Source: Sphingomonadales bacterium (GTDB lineage Bacteria; Pseudomonadota; Alphaproteobacteria; Sphingomonadales; Sphingomonadaceae). From it: a DNA stretch of 42,845 bases. The stretch spans positions 1-42,845 of the forward strand of contig CANIRZ010000016.1 in assembly GCA_947470185.1 (NCBI GenBank), in the 5' to 3' direction. The notes below the pieces were generated by a model. It had not been told where the DNA came from and did not search any database. It saw nothing but the letters and a program-made list of their open reading frames with translations. Every line of letters begins with the position of its first letter. Within the stretch, counting starts at the first letter, position 1. The position numbers and the translations under genes were made by a program. Shown here in pieces: positions 27,499 through 36,079 of this stretch.

Positions 27499-30468
27499 CT
27501 AAATCCCGTCATCCAACGACAGCAAAGAGGCATTTCCACCCGCGCTGGTAGTATCCGTGCTGGTCGTGCGTTCCGCACAAAAGCGGAAAAGATAATGCGG
27601 CCCGCCAGCTTTTGGACCCGTGCCCGAAAGGCCCTCGCCACCAAAGGGTTGGCTTCCAACCACAGCGCCGATCATGGACCGGTTGATGTAGAGGTTGCCG
27701 ACCCGCGCCAATTGTTCGACGGAAATGCCACTCCCCGCAATCCGGCTGTGCAGCCCCATGGTGAGGCCAAAGCCCTTAGCGTTGATCTTAGCAACGGTGG
27801 CTTCCAACGTACCTGCTTTCCAAGTCGCGACATGGACCAGCGGGCCGAAATATTCACGGTTGAGATCACTGGTATCATCCAACCGAATGACTGTAGGGGG
27901 AACGAACAAGCCTTCGGCGGGCACGGATACTGCGTGTACGATCCGGTCTTTCACGCTTTCGCGATAGGCCATCAGTGCATCGTAAGCGGCTTGGTCAATG
28001 ACGGGGCCAATATCCGTTGCGGGATTAGCAGGATCACCAATATGCAGCGTATCCATCGCGCCGCGCAGCATTTCCAGCGTGTGTTCGGCAACATCTTCTT
28101 GAAGGAGTAAAAGCCGCAATGCCGAGCAGCGTTGGCCCGCCGATTGAAAACCGGACACTATGACATCGCGCACAACTTGTTCGGACAAAGCTGTTGAATC
28201 GACAATCATCGCGTTCAATCCGCCCGTTTCGGCAATCAGCGGGATAAGTGGTCGGTCATCATCGGCCAGCAAATTGCGCGCAATCGCTTTTGCGGTCGGC
28301 ACCGATCCTGTAAAAACCACGCCAGATATGCGCGTATCCGCGGTCAGCGCAGCGCCAACATCGCCTGCGCCAATAACAATCTTTAGTGCATCCTCCGGAA
28401 TGCCTGCTTCATGTGCCAGAGCAACCGCCAAGCTGCCTATAGCTGGCGTTTGTGGCGCTGGTTTTGCCACAACAGTGTTGCCCGCGACCAAGGCCGCGAC
28501 CACTTGCCCCAGAAAAATCGCAAGCGGGAAATTCCAAGGGGCAATCGCCACCCACACGCCGCGGCCTTCATGGCGTAGAACATTGCGTTCGCCTGTCGGA
28601 CCCGGAAGCTCAATAGGCGCCAAATCAACGCGGGCGCGGGCAGCGTAATAACGACAGAAATCAACCGCCTCGCGCACTTCGGAAAGCGCATCTGGAATGG
28701 TCTTGCGCGCTTCTTGCACCGCGATGGCCATTAACCTGCTTCGGTTGGTCTCCAGCAAGTCAGCTAGCCGATCAAGGCAGTCTGCACGGGCATCGAGCGG
28801 TGTGTTTGACCAGGCGGGATACGCCGCAAGCGCAGAAGTCACCGCATCTGCGGGACAGACGAAGGCGTCGTTGTTTAGCTTCACTGGCACGGCAATTTCT
28901 GCTGCGGTGTCCTTCAATATGGCAGCGTCATCCAGATCAATACCAATGCTGTTCGCACGTTCGGGCTGATATAGGTCCGCAGGCGCAGCAATGGCAGGGT
29001 GGCGCGTACCGCCAACTGCCATGACTTTTTCAACCGGATCGGCCAACAGTTCGCCCTCGCTGACCGATTGATCGGCGAGTTGATGAACGAAACTACTGTT
29101 TGCCCCATTTTCCAACAAGCGGCGGACAAGATACGCCAACAGATCGCGGTGTCCGCCAACTGGAGCGTAGGTGCGGCAATGATAGCCTTCCTCCCGCACC
29201 AGACGTTCGAACAACCCCTCACCCATGCCATGCAGCCGCTGAAATTCGAAGGCGCGCTCATTTCCTGCCCATTGCAGGATCGTCGCAACAGTCAGGGCAT
29301 TGTGCGTTGCAAAGGCGGGGCGGATATTGGAGCCAGCGAACATGTCTTTTGCGCAGGCAAGATAGGATACATCCGTCGCCGCCTTACGCGTGAAAAGCGG
29401 GAAGTCCGTCAGGCCACGTTCCTGCGCATGTTTGATTTCGCTGTCCCAATAGGCACCTTTTACAAGCCGAACCTGCATGGTCCGTGACGTTGCGCGGCCC
29501 AAGGCATCGGCCCACGCAATGACGGGCCGGGCGCGCTTGGAATAAGCCTGAACGGCCATGCCAAGTCCGTCCCAGCCGCGCAGATCGGGATCGCGGACGA
29601 CGGTCTCTATGATGTCGAGGCTCATTTCAAGCCGCGCTGCTTCTTCCGCGTCGATCGTGAGCTGAACACCCAAGGACGCCGCCGAACGTGCCAGATCGCG
29701 CACCATATCCGCAAGCTCAGATACGCATTTTGCGCTCTGCGCCGTTTCGTAACGCGGGTGGAGCGCGGATAGTTTGACCGAAACGCTATGACCCCGCGCG
29801 GCGTTGCGGCCCACGGCAGCAATGGCGGCTTGGTAGGATTCGAAATAGCGCTCTGCGTCAGCTTTGGTCCGTGCCGCTTCGCCAAGCATATCAAAGCTTG
29901 CAGTGAATCCGCGATTGTCTTTCGACTCCATGCGCTTCATTGCTTCGTCAATGTCGCGACCCATGACAAACACTTGCCCCATCAAGCGCATCGCTGCGCC
30001 TACGGCTTGACGTACGAAGGGTTCCCCTGCTTTGGCGATCAGGCGTTTTAGGGTGCTCGTGCTGTCCCCCAGAACGGCTTTGCCAAGCACTAGCCCCCAT
30101 GTAGCGCTATTCACGAGCAAGCGGGATGATTGCCCTTTATGGTCGCTCCAATCGGCTTCAGTCAGCTTGTCGGCAATAAGCAAGTCGGCGGTTTGCGGGT
30201 CGGGAACCCGCAGAAACGCCTCCGCCAGCGATAAAAGCGCTGTGCCCTCTTCGGTACCGAGGCGATATTGCTGAAGAAACGCGTTCACCCAGCCATCGGC
30301 CTGCGCTTCGCGTAAATCGGCCAGCAAGTCGCGGGCACTTCCAACAATCTTAGCCCGTATTGTGTCATCAACCGTTGCCGCAACCAGCAAGGGCGCAAGG
30401 ACCTCTGGCTCAGACTTGCGATGGAATGGGCGGATGGACGAACGAGCGGATTCGAGCGATACTGTCAT
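27499..30468 (-). CDS. putA: Bifunctional proline dehydrogenase / L-glutamate gamma-semialdehyde dehydrogenase
   Basis: Oxidises proline to glutamate in two steps (FAD-dependent PRODH, then NAD-dependent aldehyde dehydrogenase) with internal channelling. The protein has 989 residues. Seen: the PRODH barrel (about 100-440) with RLVKGAYWDSEIKHAQERG, FATHNALTVA and FQRLHGMGE, then the ALDH domain (about 500-970) with WVAIAPWNFPLAIFLG, AETGGLNAMIVD and the nucleophile Cys781 in SAGQRCSALR, and NRSMIGAVVGSQPFGG near the end. There is no ribbon-helix-helix domain before PRODH, so this PutA should not repress its own gene. ATG at 30468 is preferred (AAGGTG 5 nt upstream); the extension to 30516 gives no recognisable domain. 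Product glutamate could feed the NAD-GDH at 36931-41580. Confidence 0.97.
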   Translation of the reverse strand: MTVSLESARSSIRPFHRKSEPEVLAPLLVAATVDDTIRAKIVGSARDLLADLREAQADGWVNAFLQQYRLGTEEGTALLSLAEAFLRVPDPQTADLLIADKLTEADWSDHKGQSSRLLVNSATWGLVLGKAVLGDSTSTLKRLIAKAGEPFVRQAVGAAMRLMGQVFVMGRDIDEAMKRMESKDNRGFTASFDMLGEAARTKADAERYFESYQAAIAAVGRNAARGHSVSVKLSALHPRYETAQSAKCVSELADMVRDLARSAASLGVQLTIDAEEAARLEMSLDIIETVVRDPDLRGWDGLGMAVQAYSKRARPVIAWADALGRATSRTMQVRLVKGAYWDSEIKHAQERGLTDFPLFTRKAATDVSYLACAKDMFAGSNIRPAFATHNALTVATILQWAGNERAFEFQRLHGMGEGLFERLVREEGYHCRTYAPVGGHRDLLAYLVRRLLENGANSSFVHQLADQSVSEGELLADPVEKVMAVGGTRHPAIAAPADLYQPERANSIGIDLDDAAILKDTAAEIAVPVKLNNDAFVCPADAVTSALAAYPAWSNTPLDARADCLDRLADLLETNRSRLMAIAVQEARKTIPDALSEVREAVDFCRYYAARARVDLAPIELPGPTGERNVLRHEGRGVWVAIAPWNFPLAIFLGQVVAALVAGNTVVAKPAPQTPAIGSLAVALAHEAGIPEDALKIVIGAGDVGAALTADTRISGVVFTGSVPTAKAIARNLLADDDRPLIPLIAETGGLNAMIVDSTALSEQVVRDVIVSGFQSAGQRCSALRLLLLQEDVAEHTLEMLRGAMDTLHIGDPANPATDIGPVIDQAAYDALMAYRESVKDRIVHAVSVPAEGLFVPPTVIRLDDTSDLNREYFGPLVHVATWKAGTLEATVAKINAKGFGLTMGLHSRIAGSGISVEQLARVGNLYINRSMIGAVVGSQPFGGEGLSGTGPKAGGPHYLFRFCAERTTSTDTTSAGGNASLLSLDDGI

Positions 30469-30518
30469 GCGTGCACCTTGCCGGATAATGCCAAAGCAAA
30501 CAAGTTTCAGTTGCAACG

Positions 30519-30550
30519 AAAAAGCCAGCCTTCAGACGAAGACTGGCTTT
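30519..30550 (-). terminator. Intrinsic terminator after glycine-zipper gene
   Basis: Read on the minus strand, AAAGCCAG-T-CTTC and GAAG-G-CTGGCTTT pair over 13 positions (one T-G wobble) around the 4-nt loop GTCT, followed by a TTTTT run. On the plus strand the same spot has a C-A mismatch, so the minus-strand direction is favoured. It separates the 31044-30637 gene from putA. Confidence 0.85.
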
Positions 30551-30636
30551 AACACTTCAGGTCGAAACCTACTCGTATACTCTGCCCAGCGCCAAATTGG
30601 GTTCAAGGACGCCGCCGGACAAAATCTCTCAATGGT

Positions 30637-31044
30637 CTAGCGATATCGATGGCAGTTGCTGTCAGACTTATCGATTGCACGTCCGGCCAAGGCACCGACC
30701 GCTGCGCCGATGATACTGCCTTCGGTCTTATTACCGCGACGCGCGACTTCATTACCAAACAGACCGCCGGCGACTGCCCCAATTACAGTGCCGCCTGTGC
30801 CCTTGTCGCAACGGGCGTCGCCACGGTAACTGTTGTTTCGGTAATAGCGGTCACTTCGACGGTCTTCGCGGCGTTCATAACGGTCTTGGCGATATTCTCG
30901 GCGGTCATATCGGTCTTGGCGATTTTCACGGCTGTAATAGCCGTCATTATAGCGTTCGTGCGCCATGACAGGCGTTGCGGAAAATCCGGTCACGGCCGTA
31001 GCTGCAAGAACCAGCACACCGATGCTTTTCTTCAAATTATTCAT
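30637..31044 (-). CDS. Periplasmic glycine-zipper protein with Arg/Asp/Tyr-rich repeats
   Basis: A 135-residue exported protein. Seen: a Sec signal peptide (cleavage probably after VMA, about residue 28), a strongly charged, Tyr-containing repeat region (about 30-75; units like RQDRYDRREY and RQDRYERRED), then a glycine zipper (about 84-125) with two Gly/Ala helices (TVIGAVAGGLFGNEV and SIIGAAVGALAGRAI) of the 17-kDa surface-antigen / SmpA-OmlA-neighbour type. There is no lipobox, unlike many relatives. The zipper probably packs as a membrane hairpin. AAGGAG lies 8 nt upstream of ATG 31044. A terminator follows the gene. It is divergent from the phytase-esterase-like gene, with an inverted repeat between them. 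Confidence 0.85.
   Translation of the reverse strand: MNNLKKSIGVLVLAATAVTGFSATPVMAHERYNDGYYSRENRQDRYDRREYRQDRYERREDRRSDRYYRNNSYRGDARCDKGTGGTVIGAVAGGLFGNEVARRGNKTEGSIIGAAVGALAGRAIDKSDSNCHRYR
30881..30930 (-). repeat. 30-bp tandem repeat coding for charged repeats
   Basis: The segment CGGTCTTGGCGAT (plus-strand reading) occurs at 30881-30893 and again at 30911-30923, a 30-bp period with further similarity beyond it (TTC-x-CGG). It encodes repeated Asp-Arg-Tyr-x-Arg-Arg-style units in the glycine-zipper protein. Unit number could vary between strains. Confidence 0.6.
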
Positions 31045-31091
31045 CTTCGATACTCCTTAGTTGGTTCAGGTTCGGCCCGGGGTGGGTAGAA

Positions 31092-31121
31092 AAGGCAATT
31101 TGCTTTGCCGATAATTGCCTT
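31092..31121. promoter_or_regulatory. Perfect 9-bp inverted repeat between divergent genes
   Basis: AAGGCAATT at 31092-31100 is the exact reverse complement of AATTGCCTT at 31113-31121, with a 12-nt spacer that itself contains TTTGCC. It sits 48-77 bp upstream of the glycine-zipper start and about 90 bp from the plus-strand start, where an operator for both genes would lie. The binding protein is unknown. Confidence 0.45.
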
Positions 31122-31210
31122 ATGAACATCAATGATTGAGCCGAAGCTGAATAGGATTGTTATGTTTCGTTCATCTTTAGAGGCAAAATGATGAACATAT
31201 GGGGAGTGGC

Positions 31211-32227
31211 ATGCCGCAAAAGATGAAGCGTCTCGCGCTCTGCATATTGTTAGCGGTTTTGGTCGTAGGCGGCGTCCAAACGATTTACCCCAGCTACAGC
31301 CAAGATATCACCTTGCGGCGCCTCACCTTAAATCCTGATGATCCCGCCCAGCGGTATGTGGGTGCACTTACGTTTATCGCTGCATGGGAATTGCAAAGCC
31401 GCAATGAGGACTTCGGCGGCATTTCGGCGCTGACAGCACTGGAAAACGGTCGGTTTGTTGGAATCGGTGACGCGGGGACCTTGATAGGCTTCGGCTTAAG
31501 CAACGGTTCACGGGCAACCCGTCCCTTCATTGTGCCGCTGCTCAATGCACAGGGGCCAGACATTAGTTACAAAGACCGCGACAGCGAAGGCATCGCGTAT
31601 GACCCCGATAGCGACCAATATTGGGTTGGCTTTGAACAAAGGCATGCGATCAGACGCTATTCTGGGTCTTTAGGGCGCCAAACCGGCATAATGCGTCCGC
31701 GCGAAATGCAGGATTGGCCCAATAACAAAGGCGCCGAAAGCATTATCCGTTTAAAAGACGGCCGCTTCCTGGTGATTGCCGAAAGCGTTGATGACCGCAT
31801 GCACCCTGCTTTGTTGTTCTCTGGTGACCCAGTTGAGCGAGGCACCAGCATCACGTCGTTCAAATTTCGGCCGCCAACCGGCTATCGCGTGACCGACGGC
31901 GTGCAGTTGCCGGATGGACGAATCGCCATTTTGAATCGTTCGATTGGTTTTCCGCGCGGCTTTTCAGCCAAGGTATCGCTACTGAACCTACCGAACATAA
32001 GCCGCGACAGCGTAGTTTCGGCAAAGGTCATTGCATCGCTTGCTGCTCCTTTGCTTGTCGATAACATGGAGGGGATAGCGGTCACACGCGAAGGCCAGGA
32101 CACAATCCTATGGCTCATTTCAGACAATAATTTCAGTATATTCCAGCGCACTATTTTGATGAAGTTCCGCTTACCCCACCAACAGGACAGCAAAAAGCCG
32201 GCGGCATCAACTGCCCCCGGCCTTTGA
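31211..32227 (+). CDS. Esterase-like activity of phytase family protein, exported
   Basis: A 338-residue exported beta-propeller-like protein. Seen: an N-terminal hydrophobic signal (about 8-24), FGGISALTALENGRFVGIGDAG (about 66-87), DRDSEGIAYDPDSDQYWVGFEQRHAIRRY, NKGAESIIRLKDGRFLVIAE, VTDGVQLPDGRIAILNRS and DNMEGIAVTREGQDTILWLISDNNFS. The SEGIA/MEGIA and DGRF motifs are typical of the esterase-like phytase domain; enzymatic activity in family members is poorly characterised. The start is uncertain: ATG 31211 (GGGGAG 4 nt upstream), 31199 or 31223. The 3' end of the gene holds the terminator of the convergent rpmB. Confidence 0.82.
   Translation: MPQKMKRLALCILLAVLVVGGVQTIYPSYSQDITLRRLTLNPDDPAQRYVGALTFIAAWELQSRNEDFGGISALTALENGRFVGIGDAGTLIGFGLSNGSRATRPFIVPLLNAQGPDISYKDRDSEGIAYDPDSDQYWVGFEQRHAIRRYSGSLGRQTGIMRPREMQDWPNNKGAESIIRLKDGRFLVIAESVDDRMHPALLFSGDPVERGTSITSFKFRPPTGYRVTDGVQLPDGRIAILNRSIGFPRGFSAKVSLLNLPNISRDSVVSAKVIASLAAPLLVDNMEGIAVTREGQDTILWLISDNNFSIFQRTILMKFRLPHQQDSKKPAASTAPGL
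32192..32221 (-). terminator. Intrinsic terminator of rpmB inside the convergent gene
   Basis: On the minus strand GCCGG-g-GGCA and TGCC-g-CCGGC form a 9-bp stem (one G-G mismatch) with the 5-nt loop GTTGA, followed by TTTTT (32196-32192). It lies about 45 nt after the rpmB stop and within the last codons of the plus-strand phytase-esterase-like gene. On the plus strand the tail is only CTTTGATTT, so termination there should be weaker. Confidence 0.75.
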
Positions 32228-32265
32228 TTTGCTTTAACAAAAGGCCGCGTCAGCAGCCTATCGCC

Positions 32266-32556
32266 TTACGCCGCAGCTTTTTGCTTCTTGGCGATTTCTT
32301 TTTTCACTTTACGCGCATTGGTCGAAAGCTTCTCGTCCGAAGTCTTCAACAACCAGTTGTCGAGACCGCCAACATGCTCAACCGAACGCAGGCCGTGGGT
32401 CGAAACGCGGAACTTGTAGCCTTGCTCAAGAGCGTCCGACAACAGTGTAACATTCTGCAGGTTTGGCAAGAATGTGCGCTTTGTCTTGTTGTTGGCGTGG
32501 CTCACATTGTTGCCGACCAGACGGCCCTTACCGGTGAGTTCGCAGATGCGCGCCAT
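32266..32556 (-). CDS. rpmB: 50S ribosomal protein L28
   Basis: Large-subunit ribosomal protein, 96 residues. Seen: the N-terminal [11 protein letters not shown] segment, [38 protein letters not shown], and a basic [12 protein letters not shown] tail typical of alphaproteobacteria. The N-terminal Cys5 is the only Cys, so this is a zinc-free form. ATG at 32556 has AGGA about 8 nt upstream. Monocistronic, with its own terminator. Convergent with the upstream plus-strand gene and divergent from tadA. Confidence 0.98.
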   Translation of the reverse strand: MARICELTGKGRLVGNNVSHANNKTKRTFLPNLQNVTLLSDALEQGYKFRVSTHGLRSVEHVGGLDNWLLKTSDEKLSTNARKVKKEIAKKQKAAA

Positions 32557-32686
32557 GATGTATATCCTGTATAAATGAGTGTATGCGGAATCACTGACCC
32601 GCGAAAGTCGCTGCCCCTAACGCTCCACGCCGAAAAGGTCAAGTCGATGTGTGGTCAAAAGCGGTAATCTGCGCTAGCAAAATAAC

Positions 32687-33142
32687 ATGTCCCTGACCAA
32701 AGCCCGCGAAATGATGAACGAAGCCCTTAATCTAGCGCGTGCAGCCGCTGCGCAAGGCGAAGTGCCAGTCGGCGCAATTGTCGTCAAGGATGGTGTCATT
32801 ATCGGCCGCGGGTCTAACCGCCCTGTCGAGAGCCATGACCCCACCGCGCATGCCGAAATCATCGCTATTCGTGCGGCGGCCGCGCAACTTGGCAATGAAC
32901 GCCTTACCGACTGCGAGTTATGGGTGACGCTGGAGCCCTGCGCCATGTGTGCTGGCGCGATTGCCCACGCCCGCATCGCGCGCCTCTATTATGGCGCTGA
33001 CGATGCCAAGGGCGGCGCTGTGGCGCATGGTCCGCGGTTATTTGAACAAGCGACCCTGCACCACAAGCCAGAGGTGTATGCGGGCATTGAAGCAGACGAA
33101 TCCGCCATTTTACTCAGAGATTTTTTCGCCAGCCGCCGTTAG
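32687..33142 (+). CDS. tadA: tRNA-specific adenosine deaminase
   Basis: Converts A34 to inosine in tRNA-Arg(ACG), needed to read CGN codons. The protein has 151 residues. Seen: the zinc/catalytic motif HAE at 55-57 (His55 ligand, Glu57 proton shuttle) and PCAMC at 84-88 (Cys85 and Cys88 ligands), the TadA-specific GEVPVGAIVV segment near 24-33, and ARIARLYYGADDAKGGAV after the PCxxC. ATG at 32687 is used; in-frame ATGs at 32711 and 32714 would shorten helix 1. The 3' end overlaps the convergent dienelactone hydrolase by 4 bp. Confidence 0.96.
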   Translation: MSLTKAREMMNEALNLARAAAAQGEVPVGAIVVKDGVIIGRGSNRPVESHDPTAHAEIIAIRAAAAQLGNERLTDCELWVTLEPCAMCAGAIAHARIARLYYGADDAKGGAVAHGPRLFEQATLHHKPEVYAGIEADESAILLRDFFASRR

Positions 33143-34044
33143 CGCAGATTTTCGCCTAAAAACGCGAGTGTCCGTGCCCAAGACAGGTCCGCCGCCGCCT
33201 TATCGAATCGTGGCGTGCTATCATTATGGAACCCATGCTGCGTTCCAGCATAGAAATGCACTGAGAAGCGTTTCTGGTTTGCAATGAGCGCCGCCTGATA
33301 CGGCAACCAGCCCATGTTGATACGTTCGTCCACCTCGGCATATTGGACCAGCAAAGGCGCCTTGATTGCGGGAACCTCTTCGGCGCGCGGTTGACGACCA
33401 TAATAAGGCACCGACGCAGCCATTTCGGGATAGGCCACCGCCAGCGCATTGCACACGCCGCCACCGTAGCAAAATCCAACTGCGCCAACCTTGCCAGTGC
33501 TTTCGGGATGGTCGCGCAGATATTCAAAGCTGGCGAAGAAATTCTCAAGCAATTTTCTGGGGTCCAACTTCGCCTGCAAATCGCGACCTGTCTCATCATT
33601 ACCGGGATAGCCGCCGACCGATGATAGTCCATCTGGACCAAGGGCGATATAACCAGCCTTAGCCAAACGCCGGACAACATCTTCAACATAAGGATTGAGC
33701 CCACGGTTTTCGTGGATTACCAACACGGCAGGTAACTTGCCTTTTGCCTTGGCAGGCTTGGCCAGCAAGCCGTTGATGCTGCCATGCCCGAGGGGACTTT
33801 GCACTGTAACGCGTGACGTGATGATCGCAGGGTCATCCGCCCGCACTTGCTGCGCCAGCGCATAATCAGGCTGCAACTGATTGAGAATCATGAGGCCCGT
33901 AACACCCGCGGCCGCAAACTTGCCCGCCTCACGCATAAATTCGCGCTTGGTCAGCTTGCCATGGACATAGCCGTCAAAGATTTCGAGAATATAGGGGTGA
34001 AAATCGCTGGCCTTCATGCGTGTTGAACCACTGGCTGGCTTCAT
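33139..34044 (-). CDS. Dienelactone hydrolase family protein
   Basis: Alpha/beta-hydrolase of 301 residues. Catalytic set seen: Cys192 in GFCYGGG, Asp239 in AEVDERI and His270 in TQHGF, plus Glu112 in the VIHENRG loop, matching the Cys-Asp-His triad and Glu partner of carboxymethylenebutenolidases. An N-terminal extension (about 1-70) precedes the catalytic domain; it contains KREFMREAGKFAAAGVTGL, which resembles a Tat-like or membrane-associated segment but lacks a clear twin arginine. ATG at 34044 has GAGGAG 8 nt upstream. It lies 12 nt after the response regulator gene, so it is probably the third gene of that operon. There are no aromatic-degradation genes beside it, so the substrate is open. 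Confidence 0.9.
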   Translation of the reverse strand: MKPASGSTRMKASDFHPYILEIFDGYVHGKLTKREFMREAGKFAAAGVTGLMILNQLQPDYALAQQVRADDPAIITSRVTVQSPLGHGSINGLLAKPAKAKGKLPAVLVIHENRGLNPYVEDVVRRLAKAGYIALGPDGLSSVGGYPGNDETGRDLQAKLDPRKLLENFFASFEYLRDHPESTGKVGAVGFCYGGGVCNALAVAYPEMAASVPYYGRQPRAEEVPAIKAPLLVQYAEVDERINMGWLPYQAALIANQKRFSVHFYAGTQHGFHNDSTPRFDKAAADLSWARTLAFLGENLR

Positions 34045-34056
34045 CCCTTATACTCC

Positions 34057-34857
34057 TCAATGCACAAAACGGGCGACAACGTCGCGATACGACCGGCTGA
34101 CCTTCACCTGCGCGCCGGACTCCAGCACCAAAAAGCATTCGCCATTTGTGTGCGGCTTGACCTGCCGCACCTGGTCCAGATTAACGATCGTCGAACGGTG
34201 AACCCGCTGGAACGTCCGCGGGTCGAGCCGCTTTTCCAGATCCTTCATTGTTTCGCGCAGGATCAGCGAGTTGTCGGCCGTGTAAATGCACATATAGTCG
34301 CCAGCCGCATCAATACGTTCAATGCTCTCAACATCGACACGGAAAATCTGGCCGCGATCCTTAATATTGATAAGCTTTTCAAAGCGCGAAGACGCCATAT
34401 CCTCATCTATAGACCCGAGATTATCGGCGGCGTTTGGCGCGACTTCATTGATGACCGTGCGCAGGCGCTCAAGCTCATCCGAGGTGCGTTTGTCCGATAG
34501 ACGGCTGCGCACGCGGTCCATGGTGTCAGCCAGACGCTCGGGTTCAACTGGCTTCATCAGATAATCGATTGCCTGCGCCTCAAACGCTTTAATCGCATGT
34601 TCGGAATATGCTGTCACAAACACGAACAACGGCGGATCAATATCCATCACGCCCTGCACAACCGAAAAGCCATCAAACCCTGGCATCTGGATATCGAGAA
34701 AAACCAAGTCTGGTTTCAGCGTCTTTATCTTGCGAATAGCCTCACGACCATTGTGGCAGGTTGCTACAATCTCGATGTCCTCAAAAGGCTGAAGCCTTAA
34801 TTCGAGACCCTGGATGGCCAGCTTTTCATCGTCGACCAATATTGTACGAATGCTCAT
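34057..34857 (-). CDS. LytTR-type response regulator
   Basis: Transcription regulator of 266 residues. Seen: a receiver domain (1-125) with the acidic pair D9/D10, phospho-acceptor Asp55 in VFLDIQMPG, Thr in VTAY and Lys in LMKPVEP, a linker (125-155), then a LytTR DNA-binding domain (about 158-262) with LINIKDRGQIFRVDVESIERIDAAGDY, FQRVHRSTIVNLDQV and VSRSYRD. It is the partner of the LytS-like kinase whose gene overlaps by 4 bp. Known LytTR/AlgR regulators control exopolysaccharide, motility or virulence traits; targets here are unknown. Confidence 0.95.
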   Translation of the reverse strand: MSIRTILVDDEKLAIQGLELRLQPFEDIEIVATCHNGREAIRKIKTLKPDLVFLDIQMPGFDGFSVVQGVMDIDPPLFVFVTAYSEHAIKAFEAQAIDYLMKPVEPERLADTMDRVRSRLSDKRTSDELERLRTVINEVAPNAADNLGSIDEDMASSRFEKLINIKDRGQIFRVDVESIERIDAAGDYMCIYTADNSLILRETMKDLEKRLDPRTFQRVHRSTIVNLDQVRQVKPHTNGECFLVLESGAQVKVSRSYRDVVARFVH

Positions 34858-35990
34858 GCGGATATCTTTCCTTGCGACTTAGCCCCCGCTTGGTTGTCGT
34901 CCCCTGCCATAATCCCGGTTTGATAAGGTAGTTCCAACAAAACCTCAAATCCTCCCCCGGCTTTGACATAATGTTCAAAACGTTGGTCGTCCCCATATGC
35001 CTGTAACAAGCGCTCACGCGTATTCGCCATCCCAACCCCTGTGGATAGGCTGTAGTCTTGCTGCCCCGGCTGCAAGCCCGGCCCTGTGTCCGAAACGGTA
35101 ATCCGAACCCTTTGCCCGACGAGTTGAGCGACAACGGAAATGTCGGCGCCTTCCTCCTTCGGCGTTACGGCATATTTGATGGCATTTTCCACCAAAGGCT
35201 GAAGCAATAAAGATGGCACCAGAGCGTCTTGAACCGCAGGCTCAATCGTGAAAAATGTTCGCAACCGTTCCTCGAACCGCATTTTTTCGATATCGAGGTA
35301 GAGCTTCAACGTTTCGATTTCTTGGGTAAGCGGCACCTTGGCCGCAGCTTCATTAATGAGGGTGAAACGCAGGAATGAGGACAAACGCGACAACATGGCA
35401 TTGGCTTGGTCGGTCTGTTTGAGTAACACCAAAGTCGATATGCTGTTCAAAGTGTTGAACAGGAAATGCGGATTGAGCTGATACCGCAACATTGTGAGCT
35501 GCGCGCTGGTGGCTTGCGCTTCAAGCCGCATCATTTGGTCTGCCTGCTCCTCGGCGCGCACGAAATAATTGATCGCGTAATATAACGCGGACCATGCACC
35601 GACGAGAAGGCTATCCTTGAACAACGCCCCTAATAACAATTGGGCAAAGGGCGTTTGGTCTGCACCCTCCCTGATCGTTTGAACAACCCATGTGTCAATA
35701 TAAGCGTAAAGCAGCGTTGCGCTCATGACCGCGAGCAAAGTGGTCCCCCACGTCACAAATGGTCGTTTTTCAATTACATAGCGGTATACAACCGATAGTA
35801 TTAACGTGACAGAATAGCCGGTGACTGCGGAAATGAGCACCGGAATGAGAAAACTTAACGGTTGCCCGTTTGCAATAACCGTAACAGCGTAGAGCGCAGT
35901 AGCGCCGCCCCAACCGGCCGAATGCAGGTTCCAAAAAGCGCGGTTCTTGTCCGCGAAAAAGGGTTTATCCGAAAGCTCTAATATCGCCAT
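34854..35990 (-). CDS. LytS/AlgZ-type sensor histidine kinase
   Basis: Membrane sensor of 378 residues. Seen: four predicted transmembrane helices (about 25-42, 45-70, 80-100, 118-145), a short coiled region (145-170), and a His_kinase module with phospho-acceptor His175 in YQLNPHFLFNTLNSIS, an N-box LVENAIKYAV and a G-box DTGPGL followed by GVGMANTRERL. There is no large periplasmic sensor, so it may sense membrane state or a ligand within the membrane. It forms an operon with the LytTR regulator (4-bp overlap) and the dienelactone hydrolase. Divergent from the HD-domain gene, with 89 bp shared upstream. Confidence 0.95.
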   Translation of the reverse strand: MAILELSDKPFFADKNRAFWNLHSAGWGGATALYAVTVIANGQPLSFLIPVLISAVTGYSVTLILSVVYRYVIEKRPFVTWGTTLLAVMSATLLYAYIDTWVVQTIREGADQTPFAQLLLGALFKDSLLVGAWSALYYAINYFVRAEEQADQMMRLEAQATSAQLTMLRYQLNPHFLFNTLNSISTLVLLKQTDQANAMLSRLSSFLRFTLINEAAAKVPLTQEIETLKLYLDIEKMRFEERLRTFFTIEPAVQDALVPSLLLQPLVENAIKYAVTPKEEGADISVVAQLVGQRVRITVSDTGPGLQPGQQDYSLSTGVGMANTRERLLQAYGDDQRFEHYVKAGGGFEVLLELPYQTGIMAGDDNQAGAKSQGKISA

Positions 35991-36079
35991 ATAATCGGTC
36001 TAGCCGCATTTCGCTTATGCTTGAAGCCCTTGTTTCATCAGCCAACAATGTTAAACACACGCCTGAGAGGATACCGGCA

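Noticed and set aside
30649-31089. Plus-strand 146-codon frame rich in Val/Ile/Ala
   Set aside because: Antisense image of the charged repeats of the glycine-zipper protein; hydrophobicity is an artefact of complementing Arg/Asp codons.
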